A stretch of DNA of 64,000 nucleotides from Mansonella perstans (GCA_037074765.1 JBAMDO010000106.1:517912-581911); one strand, 5' to 3'. Shown: positions 38,988-53,400, numbered from the stretch's first letter. The notes: generated by a model not told the origin, from the letters alone. Made by a program: numbers and translations.

Positions 38988-41900
38988 CTGAAATTATATG
39001 GTATAATTGTGGCAAATCTTACAAATAATTGTCCTTTTTTGCTTATGAAAATCAAAAGAAGTTCAATATTAAATTAGCTTGCACACATATAACCATCTGA
39101 ACCGATAAATTATCTTAAGCGGCATGTTGTGAACAATGATCCTATGCAGTGACACATTGGCCAAATAATCCACTTAGTTTTTATTTCATAGGTTATGTAG
39201 GTATCAGTAACATTAAAAATTATAACCAAAACAGGATAACTGGTTAGATTACTTTTCGAACGGGTAATAAATACCCTGTCGGAACATGCGGATATTATAA
39301 ACGCATACTCAATATAAAAAAATTTTAATTTCATTTTATTGAAAAAACTTTCGTATTTTACTTAGGTTCAGTTTTGCAACGCGCAATCATTGGATAGGAA
39401 TGCGAATACGTGTTCTTTACTTGATTAATTAAACGGTTCTTTTAATTAATTACTCTTTGCCATTCAAATTGCATGCAGATAGGAGTATTTCAGTTTTTTT
39501 GCACTACGGCAATTTAAGCTAATATAGGACGGCATAAAGAAATTTGGAAAGAGACGCATATCGGTCAGAAAATTTATTTATTGCAAGCAATCAAATTATT
39601 GTAACGCACATTTCTAACATGAAGGTTGTTAAGAATTTTTTCAGACAATGCGAAGGATGTGCCCAAAAATGATAAGGCATTTATCCATTCTTCAATTGAC
39701 CATATCTCTTATTGTGTAAGAATTATGCTTGTATGTTAATGTATTACGCTATTGTAAATCACGCTTCCTTTATGAAGAGTTGCCTTTCCTATCACAATTT
39801 AGTTTTTCTACAAACTTCTGCTTTTGGCATTTCCCCATTTCCAGCTCTAATTTCATTTTCGGGCCTGCTCTTAATTTCATTCCCTTTTTTTTTCACCAAT
39901 GGAAATTCATATATGATTGTATTTATATTCTCTGTTTTCGGCAAGAAATCTATTAGCGTTATTAATAAACTTTTATCAATCACTTTATGACGATGCTAGG
40001 CAATACAAAAAAAAAACTTCATCTCAATCTCTAAAGGTAATACTTTTTGTTCATGACAATATCTTTTTTCCTTGACAAAATACGCAACAATCTGTGCATT
40101 AACACAACTTGTAGAATATAAATGGGAGAAGTTTGGCGAGACAAATGTAAAATTGAACTTTTTCAGCGAACAACATCCAGTTCTCTTCTATCCATTTTTT
40201 ACCGAGATCGATCAACAGTATTAATACAACTTCAATGAATAGAAAAATAGCTTTTTCAATCAGTTATAGGATTAAGGTAGACATTTAGTGAGGAAGTAAT
40301 TGTCAAGTTTAAGCATGAACTTTCTGCCATCTCTTCATGTTCGTTCATTTCTTTGGCCTTTACTTTGAAATATCAATCACTAGTTCTTTTCCCTCTATCA
40401 ATCTCTTCAGGAATAAGTTATAAGTAATAAGAGCTTCGCCAAGTGAACCTAATTAAGTGCTCTACTGCAACTGGATATGTTAGAACCTTTATGGACAATC
40501 AAATTTATCACCATTTAAATGTTCAGTGTCACAAAAACAAGTCAAATCAGAGATCACGGAAGTCAATTGAAGAACAACTTAATTACCATAAAAATAAATG
40601 AAATACATACTTGTTTGAAGTACATCTATAATGCAGATATTCTTGTCATCTATCATAAATCAACGTATTTTAACTCCATAACCGCATGAAAAAAAAATGA
40701 ACGTTTTCTCTTTCCGATTATTGCTTCCCGAAACTGCTTTCCTTTCTTACGGCATCGGGTATAGAATATTCTATGCTAAAGTGCTTTATTATTGATGATT
40801 GCCAAGATTACATGAATTTCAGATGAATAAAGCTGAATTCCGACATATATGCTCTAATGTAGCGCAATTAGATGAAATGAAAACTGAAGAAATGAAAATC
40901 TAATATCGCTTCAGGACTTTTAGACTGAAATCGTAAGAGTTGAAACTATGAAGTTTGAAGGTTATAATGTAAATCAAATTTGGAGAGGATCTAAAAAGTA
41001 TCTCAACGATGTCAAGAGGCAAAAAAGGTAAGAATCATTGTTGATTTTGCTTCTCAAGAATGTTTTTTTCTAATCCAATTAATTTTAGATGCAAAATTCT
41101 TGATAGGTAGAATTGGCAATATGCGCTTCGAAAGCGAGGAGATAATTTTCTGTATTAATTAAAAGACTGACTGCTCTGTACTTATTCTTTGAGAGAGAAT
41201 CGGACTTTAAAATTCCTCTTGTTTTTGGAAAGAAAAAAATACGTATTAATGCGCTTTTCTTTGGATCAGTAATACTTTTTTAAGTCAAAGCCATCATTGT
41301 TGTATAAAGTTTCACTTCTATTGAAATGCAAGCATATTATCCAAGTCGGTTGCATGTTGCTCACATTTTTGCTTGAAAAATAGCCACAGAAGCTTTAAAG
41401 AATGTGAAATATTTAGACAGGTGAAGAAGAAATTTCTAAAGTATTAAATACTTTTTACTCCTTTTGATGGTTGTTCATTTGATGAAATGCTTCACTTGTC
41501 TCGTTCGTTTGACTAACTCGTTCTGATTTGATAAGAGGGCACAAAATTCACTTGTCAGCTACTTGACAAAAAATTCAGATGAGATTGAGCCATTGTAAGG
41601 CCGATACCAAAACAATAACATTTCATTAAACTACGTGGAAGGAAATAATTTAGGCAGTGTGTTTAGACTATCCTCAAATTTTGACTATGTTCAAGTTGAG
41701 AACAAATAGATGTACAAGGTAGTGTTCAAAATAATGTATGTTATGGCTGAAGTACAATGATGTGTTTAGGCTACTAACGAATTACGTTCAGGTTGAGATA
41801 CAACAATGTATGTTTATGCTGAAATATAACTGTGTATGTTTAGGTTTCTAAGACGACGGATGCAGTCAGAATCCAATGTCTTTTTGGACAGAAAATATGC

Positions 41901-44900
41901 AAAGTTCTCCGTATCGAATAACAATTTCTGGAAGCAATTAAGAAGCTCATATTATAATGACAGAAAGAAATGTTGATGGAATGACCTTCCTGCACTTTCA
42001 TTTTAACCTCGACCAAATCTAACCTTACTCTTCAAAGTTTCATTTATTCTCTGTTAAAAAGTCTTGTCTTCACTATCTAAAGAGGTGAATGGAAAAGAGG
42101 ATGGGATTAGAGGGAAAATTCTGCTTATTTTTCTCTGATTATGAGGTAACACCAAAGAAATGATCAGACTGGGAGGGAATAAGAAGAGAAAATTTTTAAC
42201 TGGAGAGAATGATTGATGACATTTTTTTATAGAGGATTCTGTCAAAGAACAAGCAAAAGAATGGGATGCAAAGCACATGTATAACTGCGAAAATTCTGAA
42301 TAATCATCGTTCATAGTTCGAGCCATGAAGAATGAGTAATTAATGAAACAATAATAGATATTTGTCAGGGGACATAGCCTAGTACATTGTTTTGAAGTCA
42401 TCCACTGCATTTTCATCACTCTGATTCAGAATTTTGCGGTAAACAAGCTGTATTCTTTTTACCACTTACCTGACAAGTATATGGTCAAGTGAAGTCTGAT
42501 CTCCTAGTTTAGTCTGGGCTTATTGACCTTACGTTTCTTACTTAGGAGCTGCTAATTGTTTGCTTGGATCTACAAAGCCAGTTAAGTTAATGAGCCTATT
42601 GAATTGTCCATTTTCTTGACGGATTGTGTCGTTGGTAATAAAGTTCATAAAAGATAAACAAGTTCGTTGGTTAAATCAATCAATTTGAAGGCGCGAAGAC
42701 TCATAAAGCTAAAAGAATTTGAAATATGCTAATCTGTTTGGTAAATCTAGATTTACATTCGATACACTACTGATACAATAATTGTGGTTCTTCTGAAAGT
42801 ATCTTTGCTCATTTCATTGTAAGCCAGAGAAAGACTTAGCTTGTCTTAGCGTCATTAACGTAAGAGCCGTAAGAACTGAAAAGTTGAAATCAACAAACAA
42901 CAGCGACGATTCCTACCGTTAATCATTACTATAGCTTTCAATTTTTTCTTGATCAGGGAATACTTTGGTTTATTTGTAACAGAAACCACAAGATTCAAAG
43001 TAATAGATTCGAATAATTTGAAAATAAACTTTAATCAAAACTTTTAATGTACTAGTGAAAAATAAAGCAGTTCCCGCTTTACTGCGCCGCTTTCATCATA
43101 ATCCATATTTTAGTTCTCGCGGTCATAGGTTGGGAGCGATTACATCACTGCGATAACAACTGATCATTTCCAGTGACACCATTCGAGACACCCTCTTTAG
43201 TTTTACTGGTATTGTTTTTATGACATTTCTTCTAATCATTGTTTATGTAATAGATAAAGTGAATTTCCTCCTCATATTGTCATCATTAAGCAGAAATTTA
43301 TTGAAGATAAAGAAAATGAAGTTATTGTTACAATACATGTACTTTACATCCTGCTCCTAAATACCATTTCATTCTAATGTTGCTAGCGAGCAGTTGACTT
43401 CCAACCGTTGAGTCAAAATCCATATTCATGGAGCAAAAAAAAACTAAAAACTTTGGTAGAGTTGAAAGGTCACGTAATGCGATATGATATTAACTAAATT
43501 TTTGATGAGCAGAACGAAATTTGTTATGTCCTCATTTATTGCATATAAATTGTAAGTTCAGTTACCGCTTTGCAAATTTATTAAGAAATAACAATGCGTA
43601 ATATTAATATTAATAAAAATGTAATCTCCTCCTAATTCAAAAGATTATTTTAAGCAAAATATAAGAAAGTGCTTGAAGATGTTTACTATTTCAAGCGATA
43701 TTACAAAATGAACTTTATCTTTTTTAGAAAGTTTCACGTTGATTTAGCAACGTTTGGCTAACTTGGCTGTTCATAGTACGTAAGATTTAAAATCAAACGT
43801 TGGAAAATAGAAAAACTTGCTATTAAAAATGTATCCATATCTAGGAGACTTATGTATACGGTGGAAAAATAGTGATAAAAATTAATATCTGACAGGATGT
43901 TACGAAAGTGCTATGATCGTTTGGGAAGAAAATCGAATGCTGTTTAATTATTTATAAGCTGGCTTCAAAAATTTATTAAAAACTGCTGAAAAAAAACTTC
44001 TTCATGAATTTTTAAAGTCAAACAGTGCTCAATTTCAGTTTTTTGATGCCTAAAAACTTATTCAAAAATGAAAAATTTTTATGCTTTAAGGAAAATTTCT
44101 ATTAGTCGCATCCCTTTCATTTTCATCTTTTTAGGTATTTAGAAAACAATATTTTTATTTGCATTATATATTTAATTTCTAATTATTGAATTCATGGTTA
44201 TCATTTGCACTTCATATTCGTAATTTAATACTTCTGACATATTTGTTATTTGATTTATGATTATTACTACCATCTGTACTACATTGATAGCTACTTTTCC
44301 TGTATTTGAAAAGATAGCTCAATAACAACTAGATAATACATACATTTATCTATTTATATTGTGGCTTCTCATTTTTTCTACGTTTTATGACTACTTTTAG
44401 AATATCCATTTAAATTTGCAAAATGAAAGCAAACTGTGATTAGAGATCAGATGAGTTACGGTGATGAAAATGAGATATTACCGGATACTGCCTACCATTA
44501 TTACTTCCATCATTTGCGTATTCCCATTCAATGAGATGCGAAAGTGATCGCTGACCTAAGCTATCTAAAACTTTTTCATAATTTTTTTGTTCCGAAAGAA
44601 ATGGTTTCAAATATGGTCATTGTTAAATTTTATTTTCGACTCTCTGTTAAAGCACACTGAATAGAACATTAAACAACAATGAGTAGTTTAAACTTTAACG
44701 ACTACTTATACTTTCTTCCAAATTCTAAATGGAAATATGAATTAAAAAAACCACACATTCATTATATCAGCTCTTTAATCTTCATATCGCAGTGTTAATT
44801 ATTAATCAAGTGTACCTTTAACTTCTCATGCACAACAGACAAAATAGTTTTGTATTTGCTTAGCTGCAATTGTTTGGCTGAAATTGATGCCAAATTATGA

Positions 44901-45150
44901 CTAACTTCAAATTCTATTAGATCAATTTATACATCATGAATAGGTATAGCTCCAGTTTTAATTCTGATACAATAAATTATTTCCAATTTGCAAAGTTATA
45001 TTGCAGTTTTTCTGAGCTATTCGAAAATTGAAAAAGTTTTTGAGAAAATTCCCTAGAAGAACAACAAATCATCTTGTTAATCTGCAAAGGAATCATTTTA
45101 GAAAATAAAAAAAAAAGGCATTTTGTTTCTTACATTTTGCTAATTTCACG
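38988..45150. other. Gene-poor region with scattered coding-like islands
   Basis: AT-rich sequence with no complete gene. The best islands on the plus strand lie at about 40823-41167. TTTCAG is followed by MNKAEFRHICSNVAQLDEM. A second stretch after TTTTAG at 40929 (TEIVRVETMKFEGYNVNQIW) ends at a strong AAAAAG|GTAAGA donor near 41028. After an acceptor near 41089 comes AKFLIGRIGNMRFESEEII. The frames of the last two do not join simply. Degenerate 25-50 bp repeats around AATGTATGTTTATGCTGAA lie at about 41726-41850. A 121-codon open stretch on the minus strand at 42054-42419 is Ser/Phe-rich and is not supported as a gene. Confidence 0.4.
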
Positions 45151-45313
45151 AGGTATTTAGTTAATTGGTTGAAATCTCTTCATGTTGAATTCTTTATTTA
45201 ATTGAGTTTCATTTTCTAAGAATCGATGTTTTTTTTTTTTTTTTTTTTGCACCAACATATGTTGAAATTGTAGTTTGGTAGAAGTTTCAGAATGATGCTT
45301 AGAAGGAAATGAT

Positions 45314-45443
45314 GCTCTATAGAGAGGGTCAACTTGCTCTATAGAGAGGGTCAACTTGCTCTATAGAGAGGGTCAACTTGCTCTATAGAGAGGGTCAACT
45401 TGCTCTATAGAGAGGGTCAATTTGCTCTATAGAAAGGTCAAAG
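45314..45443 (+). repeat. 22-bp tandem repeat array
   Basis: The unit GCTCTATAGAGAGGGTCAAC plus two bases (TT) repeats head to tail starting at 45314, 45336, 45358, 45380 and 45402, with a shortened, changed copy at 45424. The first four are essentially identical and the fifth has one change. Each unit contains GGGTCA and the last contains AGGTCA, the core half-site bound by nuclear hormone receptors. The array lies in gene-poor DNA about 10 kb from the nearest recognised gene. Confidence 0.9.
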
Positions 45444-45734
45444 TTTCTTGACCACTTGCGACACTGGCCCATTTGCCAACATTGAAACAGCAGACGAATC
45501 GTAATAATCAAAGAGATTACTAAATATTGAATCGATGCGCAGACATTATAGATTGTTTTTTATATGATGACAAATGGTGAGCCCCGCACATAAAATGATG
45601 CTTTTTTCTCCTAGGCGAAGCGCCATTGCCTTTGCTCGGGGGGATGGGGCGGGGTATACTTCTCAATGCTGTGTTTCTTCAACACCAATGCAACAATATC
45701 TTTTTCTTTCCCTTTTTACAAAAAGTACTGAATA

Positions 45735-45900
45735 CGCACACACATACACACACATACACACATACATACACATACACATACATACACATACATACACATA
45801 CATACACATACATACACATACACACACATACACACACATACATACACAAATAAACACACATACATATATATGCACACATGCTGAACGCACATACACACAG
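45735..45900 (+). repeat. CA / TACA microsatellite
   Basis: A 165-bp low-complexity tract made of CACACA and CATACA units. It creates artificial open frames on both strands (His/Thr runs one way, Val/Cys/Tyr runs the other) that should not be annotated as proteins. Its length is likely variable between individuals. Confidence 0.95.
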
Positions 45901-46108
45901 ATAGTTTTGAAGAAAATGTATTCCATTAACTGACATACTTTTTTTAAAATAAAAAATTTTCAGGCCTCTTTTCTCGTTCGACGGTAAGGATTGTTCCAAC
46001 TAAATAGAGAAGCAAACATTGATATGATGAATAATAGAAGTTGAAGAAAAAGAGAAATATAGAGGGCATTTTTGATTCTTTCTCTGAGAGAATGCAAAAC
46101 TTTGATGC

Positions 46109-46708
46109 TGGGTTTTTTTTTTTTTTTTGTTTTTTTTTTTTTTTTTAAAATTTAAAAGAGGGATGTTTAAAAGAAAAGAGGAGAGGGGGGTTAGGGTTAG
46201 GAGGAGCGGTAAACAAGGCGTAGGCAGTTCGTTGCTGGGTTACCGGCTGTCCCGATTCTTTTGCTATATTACCTCTTTTGCTGTTCGTTTTTCACTTTTT
46301 TTTTTTTTTTTTTCTTTTTTATCAATTTTTCTCCACCCAACTAGCGAAAATGTCACCAATACTCCACCAAATTATTTTGCTCTCTCTATTCCTTTCTATC
46401 ATTGATCTTTAAAGTAATCAACTCGATCCGACAACCTGACTAAAACTATGATCGAGAAGAAATTCCCTCTCTCCCTCCCTCTTCCAATAAACTTGTCGGC
46501 AATATTGCTTAATCTGTTTTAGTTGCTACTTTTTTTTTTTTTTTGTATGTATATAAAAGCCACTTTTTTTATATATCACTGTAGAAAATTTCACGTGGCA
46601 AAAAAAAAAAGAACTGGATACATGTTTGTACTCTTAGATCAAAGGTCAAGTCACACAGTGGTGATAGGTGTCAACTTTTCTTTGCGGCCTTTTTGTCTGT
46701 TTTCAGTG

Positions 46709-46740
<32 letters not shown>

Positions 46741-47490
46741 AAAAATTATTTGAAAAGAAAGAAAAGAAAATTGCATGAGAAATTGCATTCACCTAGTTTG
46801 TATTTCCCCTTACATTATTTTTCTCTTCAATAAGCTCACCAAAAATTATCCTTTCATAGCCCTCAAACAGCTTTTGCTTTCATTTTTTTTTTTAAATCAT
46901 GCCTACAAAAAAAAAAAAAAAAAAAAAATTTTGAATGCAATACTCTTTTGACACACTCTCTGTCTCACTTTTTGTCAATTTTTATCTTCAACCACATAAC
47001 ATATAACAATTTCAAAATTTAAAAAAAAAAAAAAAAAAAATAAACCAAGAAAAAAATTAGTCTTCATATAAGCTTAAATTAGTAAAATATTTAGCTCAAA
47101 TCAGTACAATACCTCTTCCTATCACATATTGCCGTGCTAATTTCCCGTAGTCTTTTTCATTTTATCACTATTCTTATCGAAAACTGATCAATGAATTTAA
47201 TAGCTGATGAATTTTACTAATTTTAATTCAATTTTCAAATCAGTTCAGATTAATTCAGTTCATTTTAAAAGTATGTTTAATTTTTGAACGATTATTTGGA
47301 GCACACCGCAATTTTTGTGACATAATTTTAATAATGAGAAATGAAATAGTGAAAAAAATTTCCAGGTTAAATATCAACTTTTCATTGAATTGTGAATTTG
47401 TACTTACAAAGCAGTAAGTTAAACAGTAATTACGATTGTATAGGCATCACTTGTCTTTTTCTTGAAAAAAAAAAAAAAAAAAAAAAGAAC
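46109..47490. repeat. Cluster of long homopolymer A and T tracts
   Basis: At least seven runs of 14 or more A or T occur in 1.4 kb, for example near 46113-46146, 46299-46321, 46530-46544, 46709-46738, 46904-46927, 47020-47040 and 47466-47486. Between them are purine-rich and Phe-coding open stretches with no gene support. The density is much higher than elsewhere in the window. Run lengths here are prone to sequencing error. Confidence 0.85.
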
Positions 47491-50400
47491 TTTTCCCAAT
47501 CAATTTCACTGATTTACGTCGTAATATCTATATTTTGATTTGCCTAACATCAAAATATGATTGGCGAGACAGGAGACACTGACCGTACAAATTTAGACAA
47601 TACAAAGTTGTTTCACTGTAATCGATTATGCTCTACATCAGAATGCCTTTTATTTTTTAAGTTTCCGGAATAACAGCTTTTGCAGCATAATGCACTCAAA
47701 GATATTGTAAATATTATCTGCAGTAATTTGTTGGAAATAGAACATTTGTCGCATGCAGCATTAAAAAATGTAAATGATTACAAGGCATATTTTTCTTCTA
47801 CTATGTAGGATAGTTCTCTTGAATATTTTACCAATTGAAATTTTCAAATGGCTTGAAGTTAGGAATTATTATTACGTCAGTCTTCATTTTTGTTTCATTT
47901 ATGTGTTTTTAGAAAATTGATGGTTTTTATTCATTCTAAAACAAGAAAATTATCCATCGAATATCATTCAAGAAATCGCTTTCTTAAGATTTTCTATAAA
48001 TGATTTTGTCTTATTGTCTTTCAATCTGGGTACTTTCCATAACAATCCTTTAATTATTCGATCAGCATTTCCAGCTTAGTTTAACGAAACGTATGAAATA
48101 GATGAAATAGGTTGTTTGGAAATGATTAAGAGAAAAAATACCTTCTTCATAAAAAAATGCCTTCCTCATTGTGGAAATCAAATCAGAATCATGAAAGCAT
48201 CAAACAAATAAAAAATTTCAATTTTATTGGTAAGAGAAGGTAATTGTAATTAATTAATATTCTTTTTTGCCCGTGATCTTTCTTTTCTAGCTTCTCTGAT
48301 TTAATAGCAATTCAGACCGATGTTTTCCCTATTTGTCTTTTTAAACTAACCTGAACAAAATGATGCAATTAAGGAATTCAAAAATTTCACTCATTTTATT
48401 AAGTTAGAGCAAATGGAGCATCATTTCAGTACTCATTTATTGAGTAACTGATCAAATGGATTATTAGTTTCGTTTGACATTATAAATTTCGACAGGTTTC
48501 AACGAGGTTGCATTCTTAAGCGTAGATTGCGGCTAACTCATCATAATTCAGATCTCTCCTACTCCTTATTCATTGAACTAATATTAGAATATTCTATTGC
48601 TAAACTGAACTGTCATTATGCTGAACTAAATGCTATATTAACATTTTTTTTCTCATTTTCGTTTTTTGCGATGCTTAAAACGAAAGTCACGGCTGATGCT
48701 TTCTCATGCTGCAGTAATTCTCGAAAAAAAGAAAAAAAACCAAGAAAATGAGCGAACAGTCGGCATCTGCATTCTCAAAAACGATTACACTTTGTATGAG
48801 AAAGGTCAGGCGACAAAATATAGAAAGTCACTATTTGACGATTATTTCTCCGAGATTCAACATTTTGTTTTTTCAAGTTTTTTAACGATGTGGATTCTAA
48901 AATATCATAATTTGCAATAAGCTTTACAGAGTGTTAGAAAAGTTTCTTGTTTGAACAGATTAAATGAAAATTAAAATTTCAAAAACTCTCATACTTGAAC
49001 ATTGGCTATATCAAGAGCTTTTTTAAACAAGACAAAAAGATAAAGCTGAATCTTTTGACATTAGAAATTTAGAGCTCTTATACAATCATCAAATTTGGAT
49101 CTAATTCAGAATTTATTCATTTTTCATAATTAAGGAAGAAAAAAAGTTTTTTTTTATAAAAAGCAAAATTTAGGTCGAAGCTAAAATTCCTTTCATTCCA
49201 AACAAGAACTGTTTTTATGGAGGAGACGAAGTAATGCATACGTACAAATGAATAGAGAGTCAGACAGGCAACTTTCCATCCGATTTTAAGTACTTCTCAC
49301 TATTGACAGCATCATTTGATTCGTCATATTTTGATGAGTTAGACGATCATCGTCTTCATTAATTAAATTAATTGTAATTAAAAAAGTTGGTTTTTTAAAA
49401 TCATAAAATCTTCATTCGTTAATTTGATTTATGAGATTGAGAAAAGGTACAAATTAGCTATTATATTAGCCCCAAATTTTTCATTTAAGGCTTGCTTCAC
49501 ACATTCATTTGATTCTTTGGCCAATACCGCTTTTAGAAAGAAATTTTTGCTCCATTGCCGATGCATCCAAATCTTTTTTCTCGGAATTGATCACCGATAT
49601 TATTCGCTCATCGCTCTTACGTTTTTTTGTGAACCCGGTTTTTTGTATCGCACGAAACCATGCGGGTGTAGTTGGTAAGGTAGTTTTTATGTTGGTGGTG
49701 ACGGTGCCTGTTGGCAAATGTCCTCTCGCTGCGTCCATCCTTTTCAATGGTATTATTACTTGGTGTAAGGCAGTACCAACCGAACCAACATGAAAAAAAA
49801 CATCCTGGTTTCAGTATTGGTCGTTTTGTTGTAGCAGTAGAAGGTAGATGAAGAGAAAGAAGGGGGATTCACGGTGCTTATCGTTACTTCCTCTCATCTC
49901 CTATTCATATCATATTGCTCTTCTCTCCTAACTGTAGGCTTTTTTGTCGTAAACTCAACCTCTTTAAAACCTTATTACTAAAACCATTGCTAATAGTTAT
50001 TATGAAATACAAAAAAAAAATTAGATAGCACTGTATAATGATGAGAAAATGAATTTCCTTTCTCATTTCTTTTCATTTTTGTTTTCAGGAATAGCCTAGC
50101 AGATTCTGGCTTTTTTTTAAAATATGATCTGTTGTTAATATTACCGGAAGAAAAGCCTTAATTTCAACCCAGAAATATATTTAATGCTGTGGCAGATTTT
50201 GTGTAGCCAACAGATACAGCTGTGATAATTTTATCTTCTTTGCTTATTTCTTAAAATCATTACCTTAATATGAAGGAGTAAATTAATGATAGCAATTAAA
50301 AATCATGTAGTTCTTACAAGGCTCTAACTCTTCGATAGGAAATGATTCCTCTGTATTTCCAAATAATTATTAGTTTAGTTTTGAAAGATCTTTTCATGAT

Positions 50401-53400
50401 TGTACATGTAAGGCAAAGCAAATCGCTAAGAAGAAATTTTTCCTGTGAAAGTTTTTGTTATTTAATTGATCTTTCATTAAATACCAAATTGTCATTAATC
50501 AGTCATTGGTGTCATTCATGTCGATAATAATTTTATCCTTACCTTATTACTGAATGAATAAAGAAGTGGAAATGAAACCGAATGGCGGTGCCTCACACAA
50601 CATGTTATTTTACAGAGTGAATTGGCGTGAATAATTAAACGTACGTATGGTTACAGCCTGCGACGCTAAATCATGAAATAGCAATAGATTGGGAACATTT
50701 AACTAAAACAGTCATTGAAACAACTTTTCAGCAGAGATTTCTACAACCTTATTTATAATGCTTATGCGATTATTAAATGTTGTACAAGATATGTCCGGAA
50801 ATATCTGGAAATGTCAATAGCAGTCTTAAACGCCCATCTCCTTTAGAAACGCAATTTTAATTACGTGTAGCAGAGATTGACAAACATACAATTAAATACA
50901 TATACACGCAGATAAAATGTCTGCAAAGGTGAAATGTTACCTGGCACCGTAACCTGACACCGTGTGACCTGGCATGCTTTCTAATTTCAGTTCATTTAGT
51001 TATCTTCTTAGAGATAGCATTAGGTTCACCATTTCAGAATTGCTAGAGATGCACAATGCACGCTGCAAGCATGTTTTATCCGTTTTGGTTCACTGGTTAC
51101 TGTAAGGCAAAATTTGTACGTGTTAGGCAAAATCTTTAATAAGTTTATGTGATAAGCACAAGTAACATTAAAAGCGGATTTGTCGACTAGCTGATAACAA
51201 ATGATTTAGCATTTATTGGCTTGTATGGCTTCAGAAATACTAGGATACGACCGCCATTGCGAGTAGTTTTGGCTCATTAAATAGTTACTACTGTAAAATG
51301 GAGATTTTCAAAAGTAATTTTAGATGTTTTAAGAAAGTAGAAGAATGTATGTTTTATGAATGATTCTCTTCAAAAATAACTGGTTATTGTTGCTTGAAAT
51401 AAAACGAAAATGAAAAAGTGAAAGGGAACATTACTGACGAAGATTGTTGGGGGATTAGACAGAATTCGAAGAGCGCAGGGTAGAAGGAGAAATTGCTAAC
51501 TAGAAAATTGTAGAATATTTCCTTAGAAAAAAGAAAGGGAGAGGGATAGGAAGAAAGAGACTAGTTTCACAATGAAAACGAGATATTGAAAGCATTAAGC
51601 GGTTCATGATTTTTTATTTGTCACATCATTGAAGGTTTCTTTTTTTGAAAATGCCTGAAGAGAGGATACATTTAGCCGGATCTGCTATTCCGGATCTTGT
51701 TTATGCTTTTTGGCTCTCCTTATTGGGTTCTTTCTTGGATCACATAATATTTTTTAGATCTTCAATATGAAAGCGATACAAGTAAATTAAGAAAAAAGCA
51801 ATTTTGTGATAATAAAGCAAAAAGATAATTTGATTAAATGCTTACGAAAATGGAAGTTGAAAATACAACTGTTGAATTTACTTTTTAGATAGAAGAACAA
51901 CGATGAGTGTCACACTTGTCTTTCATTTTCAGCGAATTTAATGCTTCCTAATAGCTGCCTTATTGTCATATGTTCAGTCTAGTATCGTTATACTTAATTT
52001 GAATGTTGCAACTCGAATTTATTACAAAAGTCTTCACTAAATATATATCCGATTTTAATGATATCAATTGTATCTTTGTTAAATGCAGCAGAAATGAGAA
52101 AAATTGCATTCATCATTTGTAAATTTTAAATGAAAAACCGGAAACTGTTGCGGAAGAGAACTAGGCCGGTATTTCATACTGCAAATTATGTAGCTTCAGA
52201 TCGCAAAAGTGGGAAGCTAAAATAAATTCCAGAAAATTGATGGAAAAAAGGCGCATTTTCCTCCCACACATTGACACACTTCCCAAATCTTTTTTAAATA
52301 AAAAAAAGCCTTCGTTTAAATTAGATTCCCACTTTTTATGAACCCTCGTATGAGCGAATATGAAAGAAGAAAATCTTTCTGATAGCTGAAATATTTGACG
52401 TAACGTGAAATTTCGTTCCTGTAAAATATTTTATCAGCAATTATGAATTAGCACTGAAGAATGATAATTTAAACAGTTCCTTCATATTCATGCAGATGCT
52501 AAGCTGTAAAGGGAGATGTTATTTCATTTGAGAATGACATTAGTTGTCATTACACGGGTTATCTTTTATCAAAGGATAAATTTCAAATTAAATTGTTGTA
52601 TTTTGGTTTATCAAAGAATTATTGCTGTTCTCATAATTTTTCTAATTTAATTTTCCATCCAATGAAATTTTTTTTTCTTTTTCGAGCTTTCTTTGTTAAC
52701 ACTAAATTGTCACAAGAATAATCTTTTTTCACTGTCATTTTTAAAGTTTGTGCTTCGATGCACCTACGGTGATAAAACATAGACAGGAAAGAATGATATG
52801 AAAGAACGCTTTTAATCAATTCGGTGACTATTTAATTTTTTCTTTCAATTCTAGTTTTTTCATTTTTCATTTCAAGTGCTAATTGTGAGATGATACTTTG
52901 TTCTTCGTTTTCTTTTTTCCAGCAAAAATAATCGATTTTTCCAGTTAAATTTAAATAAAAAATTGCTTTTTTTAAGGTTACAATGTTTCATTAATAGTCT
53001 CTTGAACAATAAATTACTTAAATAAGTCTTCATAAAAGAATCTTCATCTATTGCTATTTTGAGAATTGAAATTTGCTAAATTCAAAAAATGAAAAGAGAA
53101 ATCTTCGCAAATCTGTCAGTAGAAATACAAATTGTATTTCAAGTAGGAGACGCTTTTTACGCCAAAAAACACAAAAAAAGTGCCAATTTTGTTGGCTGAT
53201 ATAATTGGAACATTCTTGCTGGGTCTAGAATTTCTAATGTTAGAATTAATTCAAGGAAGAACAATAAAAGAAAAAAATCTCAGCTCTTCCTATCATTTTT
53301 TCTTATTGCCTTTTGTTCAAAATATTGAAATAGTGAAGACCACCCAATGTGTTATTCAAACTGATGGCTGAGAACACCCATCAGCTTTTTTTTTTAATTT

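Noticed and set aside
39712..39990. Overlapping open frames on both strands (92 and 63 codons)
   Set aside because: The plus reading is hydrophobic only because of T-rich DNA. The minus reading has no clear splice partners, although it could be revisited as an upstream exon of the coiled-coil gene.
42054..42419. 121-codon minus-strand ORF
   Set aside because: Ser/Phe-rich product complementary to purine-rich DNA, with no splice sites, domain or signal features.
45574..45999. Open frames of up to 119 codons on both strands
   Set aside because: They are produced by the CA/TACA microsatellite and have no start, splice or domain support.
46184..46202. TTAGGGTTAGG, telomere-like repeat
   Set aside because: Only two units, and nematode telomeres use TTAGGC; surrounding DNA is ordinary low-complexity sequence.
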